A DNA stretch of 64,000 nt from Gordionus sp. m RMFG-2023 (GCF_954871325.1 NC_088779.1:13270846-13334845), one strand, 5' to 3'. Positions 43,594 through 57,142 are shown, counted from the stretch's first letter. Notes: generated by a model not told the origin, from the sequence alone. A program made the numbers and translations.

Positions 43594-46326
43594 CAGTGGC
43601 TCCTACACTTTTTGAGCGAATGAAGCAGAATACCCCCATGAAAAGTACCCCCCCCCCTGAAAAGTACCCCCCCCCCTTCGAAAAAATAATAATTATGACA
43701 CCCATAAATTTCAAAAATAATTTTTATTGCATCAATTTTTAATATATAATATAAATAAAATGCAAAAAATATAACTTTATAAATATTATTTTTAAATTAA
43801 TAATTTAGATAAATTAGGGGAAGAGAAAGCAAAAGAATTTATAATTTCATCAGTATTTAATTGTTTAAATAAAATTTTTTCCATAGATAATATGGTTAAA
43901 TTATTGAGAAAAGAATCTTTCATGGTACTGCGCAGTCTTGTTTTAATTAATTTAATTTTACTCATAACTCTTTCGGCAGTACATGAGGTTGTGGGAATGG
44001 TTAATAAATATTTATATAAAATTCTTAAATTAGGGAAAGCAGAAAAATTTAAAAGTAAACGATAAGGTAAAATAAATGAATAGTTTTCCAATCTGAATCG
44101 TAAGTCCCTGAATTATCATCATCATCAGAAGAAGCTAAATAATGTATTGGTAAAAATATTTTAATTAAATAAATTTACAATTCTCAGAATCTGACAAATC
44201 TTTAGATTCTTCAACCTCTAGGTCATGAGTAATAATTACATTCCCCATTTTGGCCATCTTATAAATATTTCTAAACTTCAACATTTCTTCGAAAATTTGA
44301 CTTGAATTTAAATTGTAAAACAGATATCCTCGATATCTTCTTTAATAATTGATTTTTCTGTCATTCCCTTTGGCTTAAAAAATGATGTTTGATGTAAAAA
44401 TTTCATGGAATCATCATTAAATCTTTCGTTCTGCATAATAATTAAATCGAGTGCAGCATAAAACACACCTATTTTAAAGCTAAAAAAAATTTCTATATTT
44501 AATGATGAAAGTATATACCTCTCCTTTTTGTATTGTAATGTTTGAAGTCTAGAACTTTCAAAATCAAAATGTAGATATCTCTCCTTCATAAAATCTTGCG
44601 CCTTTGAAAAAACATCCAAAAATTCAGTGTTATTATCTATTAGATTAAAAAATAATTAAGACAATAATTATTATACTTCTCAAATTAATCAAGCAATCTT
44701 TTGTCAATTGAATTTGATTTATTGCATACCCTATATCCTTCGAAATGGTTTGCAATTTTGTACAAGCCAAACTTGTTATCAACAATATTTTATCCAAAAC
44801 ACAAAGTGATAAGATACAATCAAATTTTTCTATTCTAAAGACTATAGCACTAGCCATAGTGGAAGTGGCAGGATCTTCAGAATCCTTTAAATTTGTTAAA
44901 GCTGCCCTCAAGGCATCATAAAGTTGAAAAATTTTTACAATAGATTTATATGACGATAGCCAGCTTCTAAATAAAAAAAACATTTAAAATTTAAATAAAT
45001 AAGGAACTATTACCGAGTGGTATTCTTGACGCGTAGAAATCGTTGCGATTTTTTCAGATCATACTGAAATTTTTTGAGTACCTCATATCTTTTTACACCA
45101 TTAAAATAGACATAAATCTCATGTATTCCTAGAACATTTCGAAGTTCTTTAATTGATTGGCATAATTGAACAACGATTAAATTTAATCGATGACAATAAC
45201 ACCATATAAAAGCTGCCTTTGGCGCCTCTGCTCTAATCAAGGCTTGCACTCCATTGATTCTTCCACTCATGTTTGAGGCGCCATCATAACTTTGCCCAAC
45301 TAGATATTCAAGGGGTAAATTCATTGAGCCAAGTTTGGATATTATATTATGCTTTATATCGAGACCTGTGGTATTTCCCGTACAATATATGTCAATCAGT
45401 CTTTCAACAGGCTTCGGCGTCACTATTTTCAACATACCTTACTATCAAAGCTATTGCTTCTGTCGAAACATCGTATGTGCCATCAACTATGATTGAAAAG
45501 CACCTGTTAAATGTAATCTAATTTTGAATTTTTTTATAACCATATTTTTCATGGTTTCAATGAGAATGTTTATGTTATTATATGATAATTGATTTGAATA
45601 TAATTTCGTTTTTAATCCCTTATTTTTTTATCCATTTTTCTTTCTTCATTTTGCTGTATATACATTTTTAGTATAGGTTCAGAATCTGCAATAAGCTTAA
45701 TAAGGGCCATCATATTGTCTTCTTGTTGCCTGTTCCCCCAGAAGGCGGTTACGAGATATTAAATAATCTAAACATCTTATTATAATTCTTATAATAGAAC
45801 GGTTATTATCTACACATTCTTTCTGAGGTGTTATAAATTTTAATATCGAATTTTTATTATGAGAAAGCCTTCCATAATCGGCCATCATATGTGCCTGTGA
45901 AGGTTCATGCAGAATAATATCACGATTAATATTTTGCCATTTATCTAGACCTTCACATGTCCATTTTGAATTAACGTGTGGACCACCAAATAAGAGACAT
46001 GTTAAGCAAAAATTTTTATACATTTTAATACTATAAGTAATCCAATTTCTAGGAATTTTGCTATTGTCAATATTGGTTAATATTTTTAGGCATATTTTAA
46101 AATTGGAAAAATAATTTATGACAAGAAATTTCGGATAACAAATTTACTAAACATCGACCAAAATTTCCTTCAATATATTAAATTAAATATTAAGTGGGGG
46201 GGGGGGGTCTTATTGTTACATTTATAAACCAGAAATCACATGATCATGATGGATGCAAAAAAAAGTACCCCCACTCAAATTTACTGAAGCAGTTGCTTCG
46301 GACCCCCCCCGTTGTAGGGGCCCCTG
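43594..46326 (-). mobile_element. Tip100/ZMYM1-type hAT transposon, target duplication GCTTTAAC
   Basis: Ends CAGTGGCTCCTACACTTT and, inward from the right, CAGGGGCCCCTACAACGG. The perfect 8-bp duplication GCTTTAAC is at 43586-43593 and 46327-46334. The left arm of the palindrome has the unfilled site, one inverse copy at 42206-42213. Long runs of C or G lie just inside each end. The minus-strand transposase nearly fills the element, so this is close to full length. Confidence 0.95.
43792..46023 (-). pseudogene. Tip100-type hAT transposase with short introns, lightly broken
   Basis: The N-terminal frame (46023-45697) has a TTF-type zinc finger: F-C-L-T-C-L-L-F-G, then W, G-L-D-K-W-Q-N-I, and H-E-P-S-Q-A-H. 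The 45435-45014 exon has G-Q-S-Y-D-G-A-S-N-M-S-G (second catalytic Asp) and W-C-Y-C-H-R-L-N-L-I. A 47-bp intron (44967-45013) splits an Arg codon; more small introns lie near 44630-44675 and 44130-44175. The last frame (44091-43792) has P-T-T-S-C-T-A-E-R-V-M-S-K-I, the dimerisation domain with the catalytic Glu. At least two frame breaks remain outside the introns (near 44310 and 44085), so the copy is probably inactive. Confidence 0.85.
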
Positions 46327-46431
46327 GCTTTAACTAGTAGAGTAGCCATTTAAAAAAAAACTATTAGCAACAAAGCCAGCCTTACGCCAATTGTTTTAGG
46401 AAATTTTGTCAATATTTAGTTGCTTTGTGCA

Positions 46432-46683
46432 TTATTTTAATCTGCTTGGCCCGGCCCCGATTTTTTAAAAATATATTATATATTTTTAATTTGTCTAGAT
46501 AATAATGGTGATTTAAAATATTTGGTTTTAAAATATATGGCCCAGCCCGAGTATTTTTTAAAAAAGCTTTTTTTGACCCGGCCCGTGTATTTAAAAAAAT
46601 AAAATGTTAGGCTCGGCTCGGGTATATTTAAAAAAATTAAAATACCGCCCGGGTTTAAGGTCGGGCCTGTAGGTCTTTGATTT
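46432..46683. repeat. GGCCCG-type repeat, right-arm copy
   Basis: Inverse partner of 41902-42110: TGCTTGGCCCGGCCCCGAT at the left and GGTCGGGCCTGTAGGTCTTTG at the right. Confidence 0.7.
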
Positions 46684-46789
46684 ATAGTGCGCTTTTATAA
46701 TTTCCCTAATAAATCTGATTTTACCAATTCCGAAGAGAATCTACCCTGGGAATTTCAAACGATTGCTCCAAAATTTTTTATTTTATTTT

Positions 46790-47400
46790 GTTGTATTTTT
46801 TCATTTTAAATCAAAAATTGAGGGCGTTTTATTAAATTTTAAATCTGATTTTGCCGAAAATGCATTATAATAAGTGTAGAATACCCACCCTATAAATTTC
46901 AGAAGATCTTATATTGAACCTCTGAAGAAATTTTAATTTACATCAATCTGAAATTTATAAGTAGTGTTAGTAGCCTAAAACTAGTTAAACATAATTTGGC
47001 TTAACCGAAAAATCGCCTAAAACTAATTAGACAAAATGTAGGGACTGGGAGCTAGGCTAATCGCCCGTCAGCGTTACGCAACACTAAGCCTAGCCTTTAT
47101 TAATTATTTTATATATTTATTATGTAACGATATATGACGGGCGATTAAGCGAGCTCCTTAACCGATGCCTAATTTTTGAATAATTAGTTTTCGCCTATTT
47201 TTATGCTAAGCCTAATTATGCTTAGCCGATTTTTTAACCTAAAAACTTGGCTAACCGTTTTGGAATTGCCTAAAATTAACCGATTGTGCAACATTAAGGG
47301 TGGGTATTCTACACTTATTCAGGTGCATTTCTGGCAAAATTAGATTTTTAAATTTAATAAAACGCACTCAATTAATGATTTTAAATGCAACAAAAAATAA
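46790..47400. mobile_element. ~610-bp MITE-like palindrome within the right arm
   Basis: Inverse partner of 41163-41795, with AGTGTAGAATACCCACCC at one side and AAGGGTGGGTATTCTACAC at the other. It predates the palindrome. Confidence 0.7.
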
Positions 47401-47904
47401 AACAATACCCATCATACTATCGCCTTACCAAAATTAAGTTTAGTTAAAAGATCACTAGAGTACTGTCTAATATTCACAGCGTAGGCAGGGAAGACCAAGG
47501 AGTGGTTGGATCAATTTCTGTCAAAATCGTCATAGGTCCGAAAATAATTGTATCTGAATTTACAAAATACAAAATGATAGTTCAAACCCTTACCTAAAAA
47601 TTATACACAGACAAAATTTTAAATAATACACTTTTTTCTCTAAATTGATTTTAGTAAAATGAAAATTTCTTATTACAAGCCTAAACTTCTTAGCAGTGTA
47701 AAGAAAGATGAATCAAAAAGTTTAAAATGTTTTTTATAGGTTTTTTGCACTTGTTAAACATTCCGAAGATCAGACTTTTAATATTTATAAGAAATTTTAT
47801 ATTTACATATAGGGATTATATTTATTGATACCAATTTGTTTAAATATGGTTGGTTCACAGACAAACTTGTATTTCATCATATGATTATAAGAAGATTTGT
47901 ATTG

Positions 47905-49790
47905 TATGAATGGAAAGATTAAATAATAAAAATAACATATATATAAAATCTCTATTAATATGAAAATATTATTAAGTTTAAACTCATTACAGGTGATCCC
48001 TAACCAGGAATTCTATCTCCACCATGAGATCTCTTAAAATTTGCAGATCTGATTTCTTAAGCTTCAATCCCCCCTAGGATGGCTTATTCCTTAAATGTTT
48101 TTTTTTAATAATAAAAGGGATGATGCAGCCTATATATCAAAATATTTTTTATTTTACAACTCAACCAATTTATAATCTAATGTTAATTTTTGAAAGAGAT
48201 GTTTTAATATTTCGGAGATCTTTCCATTGAAAACAATATTTTATTTTAATACCCTATAATTAAGGAGGTCATTTTCCTCTTTAATATAATTCATTTATTA
48301 AGCTGAAAAGGTTATTCATCCTTTTCCAGTTAAAAAACAATTTTATTTGCCGGGTTAATTAACAAACCAGATCACTTGTTTGGAAAATTAGCTGGCATTA
48401 AGGGAAGTTATTCATAAATTTGTTTATTTATTTCAAGCTTATATATTATAATAAGATACATTATTAATATTATATTTCCAATTTATTTTATTTTTGTTTT
48501 AAATTATTTTGATATGGTTAATTTCAAAAATATTAGTTTGAAACAGGGATCTGAATCGTAAACAAATTTTGGATTGATGTAGGTCTAGATTTAGATAAAA
48601 GTAACAATTTTATAGCGTAGATTTGATTAGTAAAAAATAATAATAATGGGTGGTAAATAATAACAAATACCCGTTTATGGTTCAGTTTTAAATTTCTGTT
48701 TTAAATATCCTAGTTTCTCTTTAATTTGATTTAATCTTAAAAATGATCTATTAATAATCTATAAATTTGAATATACTCAATCAAGAAGTTTTAAAATATG
48801 TAAGTATCCACTTTATTTAAAAATTTTAATACGTTAATATTTACATTATTTAACGCATGTATTGCGAATGTAATTTAACAATAGTAACTTTTCCTTATAT
48901 TACCAAATATCATAAATAAAATTAAGAATTTACAACGAAATCCATGTTTAATATCTCTAATTGTTTAAATAGCAAATATTACAAACATAAGATTTTGTAA
49001 AACAGTTTGATTCATATGATTAAATATTTAAGAAAAAAATATATATACGTAGTTCTTTAATTTCTTCAACTGTTTATATAAGAAAATAATATAAAATATA
49101 CTAAAAAATAAGATTTATTATTAATCAATTTAAGTAAATCAACTCTGGGAGCGTCCTCTATTACCAGGGAAGAGTGTTCTTTAAGGGATCATTTAGCATT
49201 TACCCGATGTTTAATCATAAAATTCAAGATGTTAGCCATTAAAATATTACACAAGCTGAGCGACTTTGCTCATAGATGACAGGGTTGGCCATATATTAGC
49301 AAAATTTCGAGGCTAATGTATTATTATTTTGAATTTAATCCTGATTTTTCCGTTTTTATGGAGCCTTTTAACAGCACTTCCTAGCGAGAAGTGTCCTTTA
49401 TCCCCACAAGTCAATGACGTTAAGACCCCCTGGGGAGATGGGACACCAAATGACACAGGTATTCCTCCTAAAAAAATTAGGCCAAAATGGTTAAAAGAGT
49501 GCTCCATAAAAATTTAAATAAGGCAACATTATTATTTATCCTATAAAATAACACCAATGTATAAGGATTTAATAGCGTGTAACTTTCTAATCATTATGAT
49601 ATCAATTTATATACCTATTTCTGTACTATCTTTATACGTTTATATGAATAAAATTATTAAAAATATTAATGAATAGACTTAAATTGACTTTATAGTAAAT
49701 GTGATATGACACAATGAGAAGTGATTAAAATGATAATCAACTTTATGGAACTTTTTATTGAGATCAATTTTATTAATACGCGATTTAGAA
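47905..49790. other. ~1.9-kb segment present only in the right arm
   Basis: The left arm has about 50 unrelated bases at this place (40618-40670). The segment has no clear inverted ends or target duplication, so either it was inserted by another route or the left arm lost it. Within it, 49329-49517 is open on the plus strand for 62 codons, starting M-N-L-I-L-I-F-P-F-L-W-S-L-L-T-A-L, which resembles a signal peptide; the minus strand of the same stretch is also open. I do not recognise it. Confidence 0.5.
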
Positions 49791-51589
49791 AATATCGAAG
49801 CTTGATATTTGCAGCAGATTGCACAATATTTTACTACTACACTTAGAAGATAATTCAAATACCTAATTATCAAAAGATTTTGCATCATATATTATAATAC
49901 TACCCCCTTCTTTCCCCACTCCCCTCATTTCCTATACCACATCAAAATTAGAACAACGGATTCCAAATACAAACTACCCATTTTAATTTCAATGCCAATC
50001 TTGAGATAACCCCTTCCCCTGTGGTAAAAGGTCCTGTTTCACATTGTTTGAATGGTTAAGCGTCTTTTTATTATTGGTAGTCGGTCTCTAGATCTGGTTA
50101 TAAGCAAGTATAATTATCATTAATATTTAAATTTCTTCGTATCATTAGGGCTAATTATTTATTCAAACTTTTCTGTTGGGAGGGAGGGGGGTGTTTCTTA
50201 ATAAAAAAATTTCATGATTAAAGCAATATTTTTATTTTCCAGCATAACATAAGGATTTTCATTATCTACGCTTCCTGAGGCAGGTAATATTTTTTATAGG
50301 GCCTTGCTTTCTACTGTAAAAAGTGGAATCAAAAATGATAAGTTCGCTTCAGCTTGTTTAATTAAATTTTAATATCCGTCAATACTTGCTTCTTTCATTT
50401 TAAATCTTTCTAAACCTCTTTTAGTCTTGAAGAATACACATTTAAAAAAATATGAAGGCATAGAAAATGTAAAAAAGAGATATTTTTCACCTTTCGATTT
50501 TTTAGGGTTGTATCTACTCCTTGAAGTACAACTCACAAATTAAATATTTTATTCCATTAAATTTTCTCATCTTCAGCGATGATAGTAACGTCCAATCACT
50601 ATTATCGCCACTCTAATAAAATTTATGACATTCATCAGATTAATAAAATATAGCAACTGAACGGAAATGGTAATATACTATAATTTGTTTTAAAAATAGC
50701 TAAGTTATTTTTAATAATATATGAGGCATGTTCAATTCATTCAATTTTAGCTCTACTTATATTTATTATATTTCTATATCCATTTTTATACAATTTTGTC
50801 TTTGTTCACATAATTAGAAAAAAGACTCGTCAGGAAGCGAGAACTTAGCAAGAATCAATTAAGGAAATAAATAATCTATTTTTTTCCCAATTCCTGAGTC
50901 ATAATAGTGGCAATTTCATCATCAGAGATTACACGAATTAAGTACTGAGATGGATAGCAATTCAATTCGACAATCTACCTATGATGCTGAATATTGTTTC
51001 ATGTCTTGTTGTGATAAGCTTTGACCTTGTCTTTTTGATAAAACAATATGAGAATTTATACAAATTTATTATCAAAAAATGCTTATCAAGTCCATACTAA
51101 ATCCCTCACTAATTAAAGCATGCTTTGTCAAAGAATAATATAAATCCGAGGTTTAATTATCTGTTTGGCTCAATGTTTTAAATAAAACTTATTTTCTTAG
51201 TGCCTTGCAAATTTTATTTATTTCGGCCAAAGCTCCATCCAAAAAATCTTTATTTAGGAGCCTAGCCATAATTTTAAATTTTAGGCCTCAGCCTGTCCTG
51301 TCCCAAATTTAATTGAAAAATATAACTAAACGCATATTTAAACAATCAATTAATATAAAAATTTAATTCCTTTACCCTAATCTTTAGAGAAATCTATTTT
51401 ATTGCTTAGAATCTTTTTTATATTTTTTGAGTCAAAAAAATCAAAAGCTTACCCTATTTTAAAAAAAAATATTTTTAGACCCAAGCCCAACTTTAACTTA
51501 ATTTCCAGGTTCAACTAAGTCTGTCTAAAGGCCGATAAATATAAAATTGTAGTTTTCATCAAACTCCATTCCCGATATCGCAACTGATG

Positions 51590-51895
51590 TAATTCATTTA
51601 AGATAATGCATTCGCGACAATGAATTCGCGATAATGCATTCGCGATAATACATTTGCGATAATCCATTCGCGCTAATACATTTGCGATAATGCATTCGCG
51701 CTAATACATTTGCGATAATGCATTCGCGCTAATACATTCGTGATAATGCATTCGCTATAATATTTTCGCTGTATTATACTCGCTATAATGCATTCGCGGT
51801 AATGCGTTCGCGGTAATGCGTTCGCTATAATACATTCGCGATAATACATTCGCGGTAATGCATTCGCGGTAATGCATTCGCTATAATATCTTATA
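51590..51895. repeat. Minisatellite of ~15-bp ATAATGCATTCGCG units, right arm
   Basis: About 20 degenerate units such as GATAATGCATTCGCG, GCTAATACATTTGCG. Inverse partner of 38800-38995. Confidence 0.9.
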
Positions 51896-52559
51896 TAGAA
51901 ACCTCCAATTGACGGGTTTGGTTTTTTAGGTAGGACAAAATTATGGTGCTTCTATTAAATAAAAAATATTGGGCACTTTTTGACACTCAATATATTAAAG
52001 CCATCTCATACATCTAAATGTGTATCATTAGAGATTAATGAATTCTTAGTTATCTATGAATAAAATTTGAATAATAAAATAGAAAGAAAATTATATTTAG
52101 AAACGTGTTCCGAAACGCAGAATGAACGGGATTGTGACATATTTTTTACCCAAACAACTGGTTAAAACCTTTTCTTAATTAGAATTAGAATCAAGATTCT
52201 CTTCCGCCATATTATATCCATATGGGTAAAGTTAAGAACCCTTCTATAGGCTAATTTAGTTAGCTGACATATAAATGCAATATATAAAAATTTTAAAAAT
52301 GGTTGTTCAGTTTAGATTCTCTTTAATAACGGTTAATACATATTTAACAAATCGTTTCAGGTTTGGTTTAGCTGAGTTAATAATCAAGCTAAACCTTGAT
52401 GCGAACTAAAAAGATTTTACAAAAAAAACCATTGTTGAAACAAATAAAGTCATCGAAAAAATACAACAAATAAACTGAATTGTATTATTAAAATGTTAAT
52501 TTTGATATATTTTTCAAATCCCGCATAAATTTTTTGAACTCTATAATTGTCCCATATAT

Positions 52560-52803
52560 AATATTTTTCTATAAAATCAAGATTAAGAAAATAATTCTCT
52601 ACAAAATAATTCTCTATAAAGGGCATTCTCTATAAAATCATTCTCTATAAATTAATTCTCTATAAAAATTATTCTCTATATAAAACATTCTCTATAAACT
52701 ACATTCTCTATAAAACAATTCTCTATAAATGCATTCTCTATAATTGTTTTCTCTATAAATTTTTGTCTATAAAATACATTCTCTATAATGGTTTCTCTAT
52801 AAA
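52560..52803. repeat. Minisatellite of ATTCTCTATAAA units, outer right
   Basis: About 16 units, inverse of the 35846-36290 array. The last unit, GGTTTCTCTATAAAG, mirrors the first bases after the gap (AAACCATTATAGAG). Confidence 0.9.
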
Positions 52804-55800
52804 GACGTGGAACTCTTTTTTTGGAGTTGAACACGTTCGATTTTTAGAAATATTTACAGCACTACTAAATCGTTTGCTGATTAAAATAGTTATTTATCAT
52901 ATCATCTACATTGCAAAGTGTTATGTTACAATTTAATTTTCACCAGCATCTATCTGTCCTACAACATTATACCGTGAATTTGTAATGTAATTGGGTAATG
53001 TTTTAGGGTTTTGTTATTTATTTAATCAAATCCTGAGTAGCCGATGCACCAAATCATATGGCTACCCTCGTCCTCTACGTCCCGTACTCTAAATAATCTT
53101 AGGACTTCAAATTTAATACAAAGCAATCTTATCTAGGGGCTCTCTAAACTACCTGAGCCCATGATTTATAAACCAAAAGATGTGTTAATAGAATCATTTT
53201 TTCTGAAGAAACCTGTTCAATTATTTTATTACAAATTAAATGCACCTATCACAATAAATTCACACCCATCATAATAAATACTCACCCATTAATAAGTAAG
53301 TGCATATGAAGATTATTGGTAAATTTAGGATATCTCTTATACAAAAAAGGTAGAATCAGCCATTTTTAAGTTATGGATCGAGATTCGGGAAAAAATTTAT
53401 ATTATTTTATGGTTTAATATGTTTCAAATATTATTATTCTTTCGTCGGTCTCTCCACATTTTCCAAATAAAAGGAAGAGAAACTTTAATGGTTCTCACCT
53501 GTTGGTGTCTCATCTAAATATTTCTTCCTTTAGAGGAATCCTTTGTTGGCATATATCTCTAAAAATCCGGTTTCAATTTAGAAGTTTCCGTAGAGTATAT
53601 CATAGAGGGATTTGTTAACGCATCTTTGATAGTTGAGACAGATTTTTCCCCTTTCAGGTCATATTTTTGGTGACTGTTTATTTTCCGATGAATAATTCTT
53701 TGAGTCCGGCATTTCTTGGATGTGCAAAAGGTGCACATATATCTTTCATGAATTCATAACATCAAGATGAAAACTTTCATTTTTTTAAAATTAAATTTAA
53801 TATTATAAAAATTAAATTAGTTATGAAATCTAAATTATTGTAAAAAAAAATTTGTCATTAAAATGTTTTTCAAAAAAATATTTTCGCCACTTTAAAAAAA
53901 AGTTGCTACCATGCATTGATTTTTATCCCGTCAGATAATCATATCCAAATCTTTCAATTATTAAGGGTCATTGTAATGTTTTTCCATTTTATTAAAAATA
54001 ATTATTTAATTTCCCATCTCGATTACTTTTTATTGTGCGTTTCCCAAATTCCTAAAGATTTTTTACCATATTTTTTTTATTCTTAAGTTCTTTTTCCCCC
54101 TTACCAATTTTTTTAAAGTTTTTCCTTTATTAAAATTATATAAAAAAACATTTATAAAAAAATTTGAAAGAAAATATTTCAAGTATGATTTTTAAAATTA
54201 ATCATCATTATATATAATATAATTCTAATTAATATAAACTTGATTATTAAAATTCTTCTGAACACAACTTTTTGATTCTTTAAAAATATGTTATTTATTG
54301 CCCAATTTTCACTATATTTAAATTTGAAATAAAAATTAAAAACAATTGAAACACTCAAAAAAATGAAAACTAATCAATGCTAATAAAGTCTTCTTTTAAA
54401 GAAAACTCAGCTGGTATACACACTTAAAACAAACCAAACTAGGGTGGTCTAGTTCATATTCTGAATAGATTGGTCTAAACAGAAACAAGTTTTAAAAATA
54501 ATATGAAAAGGACACTGCCGTAAAGTCAAAAAAGAACTTTACAATGATAAAAAATTAAAGAAATATTACTTATTGTTGCATATATTCAAGAGAAAAATCG
54601 CTTTTTTTATTGATATTCGAATGCGTACTACTTTTTATTTAAATAATATAATATATCTTGTTTCTACGCTATTTCGTATTTATTACTTTATCATGTTTTA
54701 AAAGAGTGCTAATTTTTGAAAAATAGTATGCTAATCCATTTTGAAAAATTTAAACTTCTTTTACAAAAAGGGGTGCAGCAGCACGTAAATATAACAAATG
54801 ATGCACCTTTTTAAAGCTTATACTAGAAAATCAAAACCCGAAAGTTTTCAAACATTAAATCTATAAAAATTAAAATGTAAGAATTAAAAAGTAGACTGAT
54901 AAAAAGTGACGTATGAAGTACTATAGCAAGAGACACAACTTGATTAAAAAAAGGGAAAATATCATTATCGTAATATCTGAAATGTGAAATTTCTGCGAGA
55001 GAAGAATTTTGATATAGAATGTAATAAAGAATAAGAAGATACAAAGAAAATTTGGTGAATACTTTTAGGAGCTATTGAATGTTGCATGCGACAAATTAAA
55101 CTCCGATAGATAAGTTTAAACTTCTAGGTTAATATGAAAGGAAGCATTGTGTAACAATTTTCAGATAGAGAGTCATCCATAGGATTGGGGAAACTACTAG
55201 AGGGGGGGGGGTATTAAATTGATGAGTTATGCTTTAAAAATTATTTGAAAAGTAATTCAAATTAAATAATGGATAATATATATGCAGGTGGATAAACCCA
55301 TTGTAAACTAGATTTGATGGTTTCATAGAGATAAAATGGCCAATAGGTGGTAGGATGCCATCAAAAAAATTAAAAGATAATATTCCAATAAAAATGTTTT
55401 ATGTTCTAGGGCAATTTGGAAGAGAGGCTTCGTTAATTTTACTATTTCCAATTTTATATGAAAGATCATAATTTTGAGTCCGGCCTTAAACATCAATAAA
55501 TGCATTGTATTTAAGTTCTAGTGTTGAGCTATTACTCAGCAAAAGCAAAACTAAATTAAGTGATGACTGCAACTTGGGAATATATAATATATTATAATAA
55601 AAATTATTGCACGCTATTCTAAAAATAGATTTTTAACCATTGGATTAAATCTTGGTTATGGAGAAAAAAAAGGAAGATTAAAATCTATGGAATAGATAAG
55701 CTAATGTTTACTTTCAATCTAAACGTACCTGGGTAAATATATAAGATAATTTAGTTTTAAAGAAAAATGAAACGAAATATTTAGGTAAATTAAGATCAAA

Positions 55801-56440
55801 ACCAAAATGGGAAGAATTGATAGAAATAGATAAGATGAACATATCTAAATGTTTGGATATGATGAAGAGAGAACTTAATTAATAAGTTAGACTAAATTTA
55901 ATTTGATTTAAAACATATATGTTTCAATTTATAGTCAAAAGTGTCTAACTCCAATAAGAATAAATAGTAACACATCCGAAAAATATAGAATCAATCTTAA
56001 CTTAATTTTTGATATGTTTGAAAATGATTTTAGATAGTTTTTGTCATTTTAGGCTTATATCTAAGAAGACGGAAATATTTCATATTGCCATCTTGTAGTT
56101 TTAATGCATTTTGAGATCATTCATATAGGGAAATGAAATAAACTGTTTTTAACTCATGCCGAATTTTAAAAACATTCTTAACAAGTGTCATGAAGAATTA
56201 ATTTTAATTGATAAATGGTCATAAGAAAGTTTGACATTCAGAAACTTAAAAATTTTTTTAAATTTAATAAATACCAAAGCCTAAATTCATAGAAGATCGT
56301 TTTAAACCTTTTTATAGACTAATCTCATTTTAAAATTAAAAATTAGAGGTATTATGATGGAAATATTTAATTATATCTGGAAAAGTTTTAATTAAATAGC
56401 ATAGCAGAAAAATTTGTATAGAAATGAAATTTAAAATTTC
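52804..56440. other. AT-rich DNA without a recognised gene
   Basis: No supported gene. On the minus strand at about 53035-53135 a short frame ending W-C-I-G-Y-S-G-F-D before a stop looks coding, but its family is unknown. A G-run (55202-55211) and open frames at 54823-55044 and 55323-55505 look like chance. Confidence 0.35.
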
Positions 56441-56449
56441 GCATTTTTT

Positions 56450-56800
56450 CTAAAAGCATATCCCAAAATTTATGCCGGGGCTCTCATTCTTGCGAATGAT
56501 GGCCAGCAATTGTTTCAAAAACTGACATATTAATTTTTTTGGAGATTAATGGAAGAAAATTGTTTTTCCAATTGTAAGAGACACCTCATGATATCATGAT
56601 ACCGAAAATCGATATCTTACTTGGTAGAGTCGAAATTGGTGTTAACACTTAATGAATTCACAATATTTTTTTGTCCATTACGATATACTTATAGTGAAAA
56701 ATCTGTTTCATCCAGAAATATCATTCGCCCTTATTTTCATATAAATGTTGACACCGTCGCAACCTTTTTCAGATTAAAACTTCAACGAGTAATGGTGCTT
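56450..56800 (-). pseudogene. Possible Tc1/IS630-type transposase remnant
   Basis: The minus strand reads M-I-F-L-D-E-T-D-F-S-L and, after an interruption, Y-R-N-G-Q-K, like the FLDE(S/T)GFNL catalytic motif of IS630/Tc1-type transposases. N-M-S-V-F-E-T-I follows in another frame, where these proteins often have NMSVxxAI. Stops and shifts are frequent. The assignment rests on this one motif. Confidence 0.35.
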
Positions 56801-56979
56801 AAAAACATTTGAAAGATTTTATTTTATAAAAAAATTATTATAAATCGTTTACTTTTTCCAAAGATAAAATTTAATTTAAAATTAATAAATTTTACCTAGC
56901 AAATAGTTTTATACTTTCTTTGTAACCTCTAAATTTTAAATAAATTGATTGATTGGTTAAGTTTTATATGCTTTTAAAA

Positions 56980-57142
56980 TCAGAAAACGATTGATGCTAT
57001 CTTTCTAATGCTTAGCTAAGTGCTGGTTCTAATTTACGTAAGAAAATAAATTCTTAAAGGTGAGTCCGCCGGGAATCAAAGGCACAAACATGAGTTAGCT
57101 TAGATGCATTAATCTAGCATCTAACCCACATCACTGGGATGC
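56980..57142 (-). mobile_element. tRNA-derived SINE, copy 1
   Basis: On the minus strand: a box-A-like CCAGTGATGTGGGTTAG, then 50 bases on a box-B-like TTTGATTCCC, followed by an unrelated body ending ACTTAGCTAAGCATTAGAAA. The second copy (57220-57375) has the same order and a similar tail. Confidence 0.6.

Larger units (their letters stand above)
43022..52803. repeat. Right arm of the giant palindrome
   Basis: Inverse copy of 35846-43010. Removing the Tip100-type hAT (43594-46334 with one duplication) and the arm-specific segment (47905-49790) leaves about 5.2 kb, close to the left arm. The outer boundary is at GGTTTCTCTATAAAG (52803), after which the sequence is unique. The left arm also lacks a few hundred bases found here at about 50180-50470. 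Coding-like scraps are not assignable. Confidence 0.85.

Noticed and set aside
53035-53135. Minus-strand coding-like stretch ending W-C-I-G-Y-S-G-F-D
   Set aside because: Short, no clear acceptor, no recognised family; left as unassigned.
54765-54800. Missing sulfatase exon with CxPSR, from the reverse of GGGGTGCAGCAGCACG
   Set aside because: It reads A-A-A-P-L in one frame and C-T-P-F in another, without the S-R residues or flanking family motifs.
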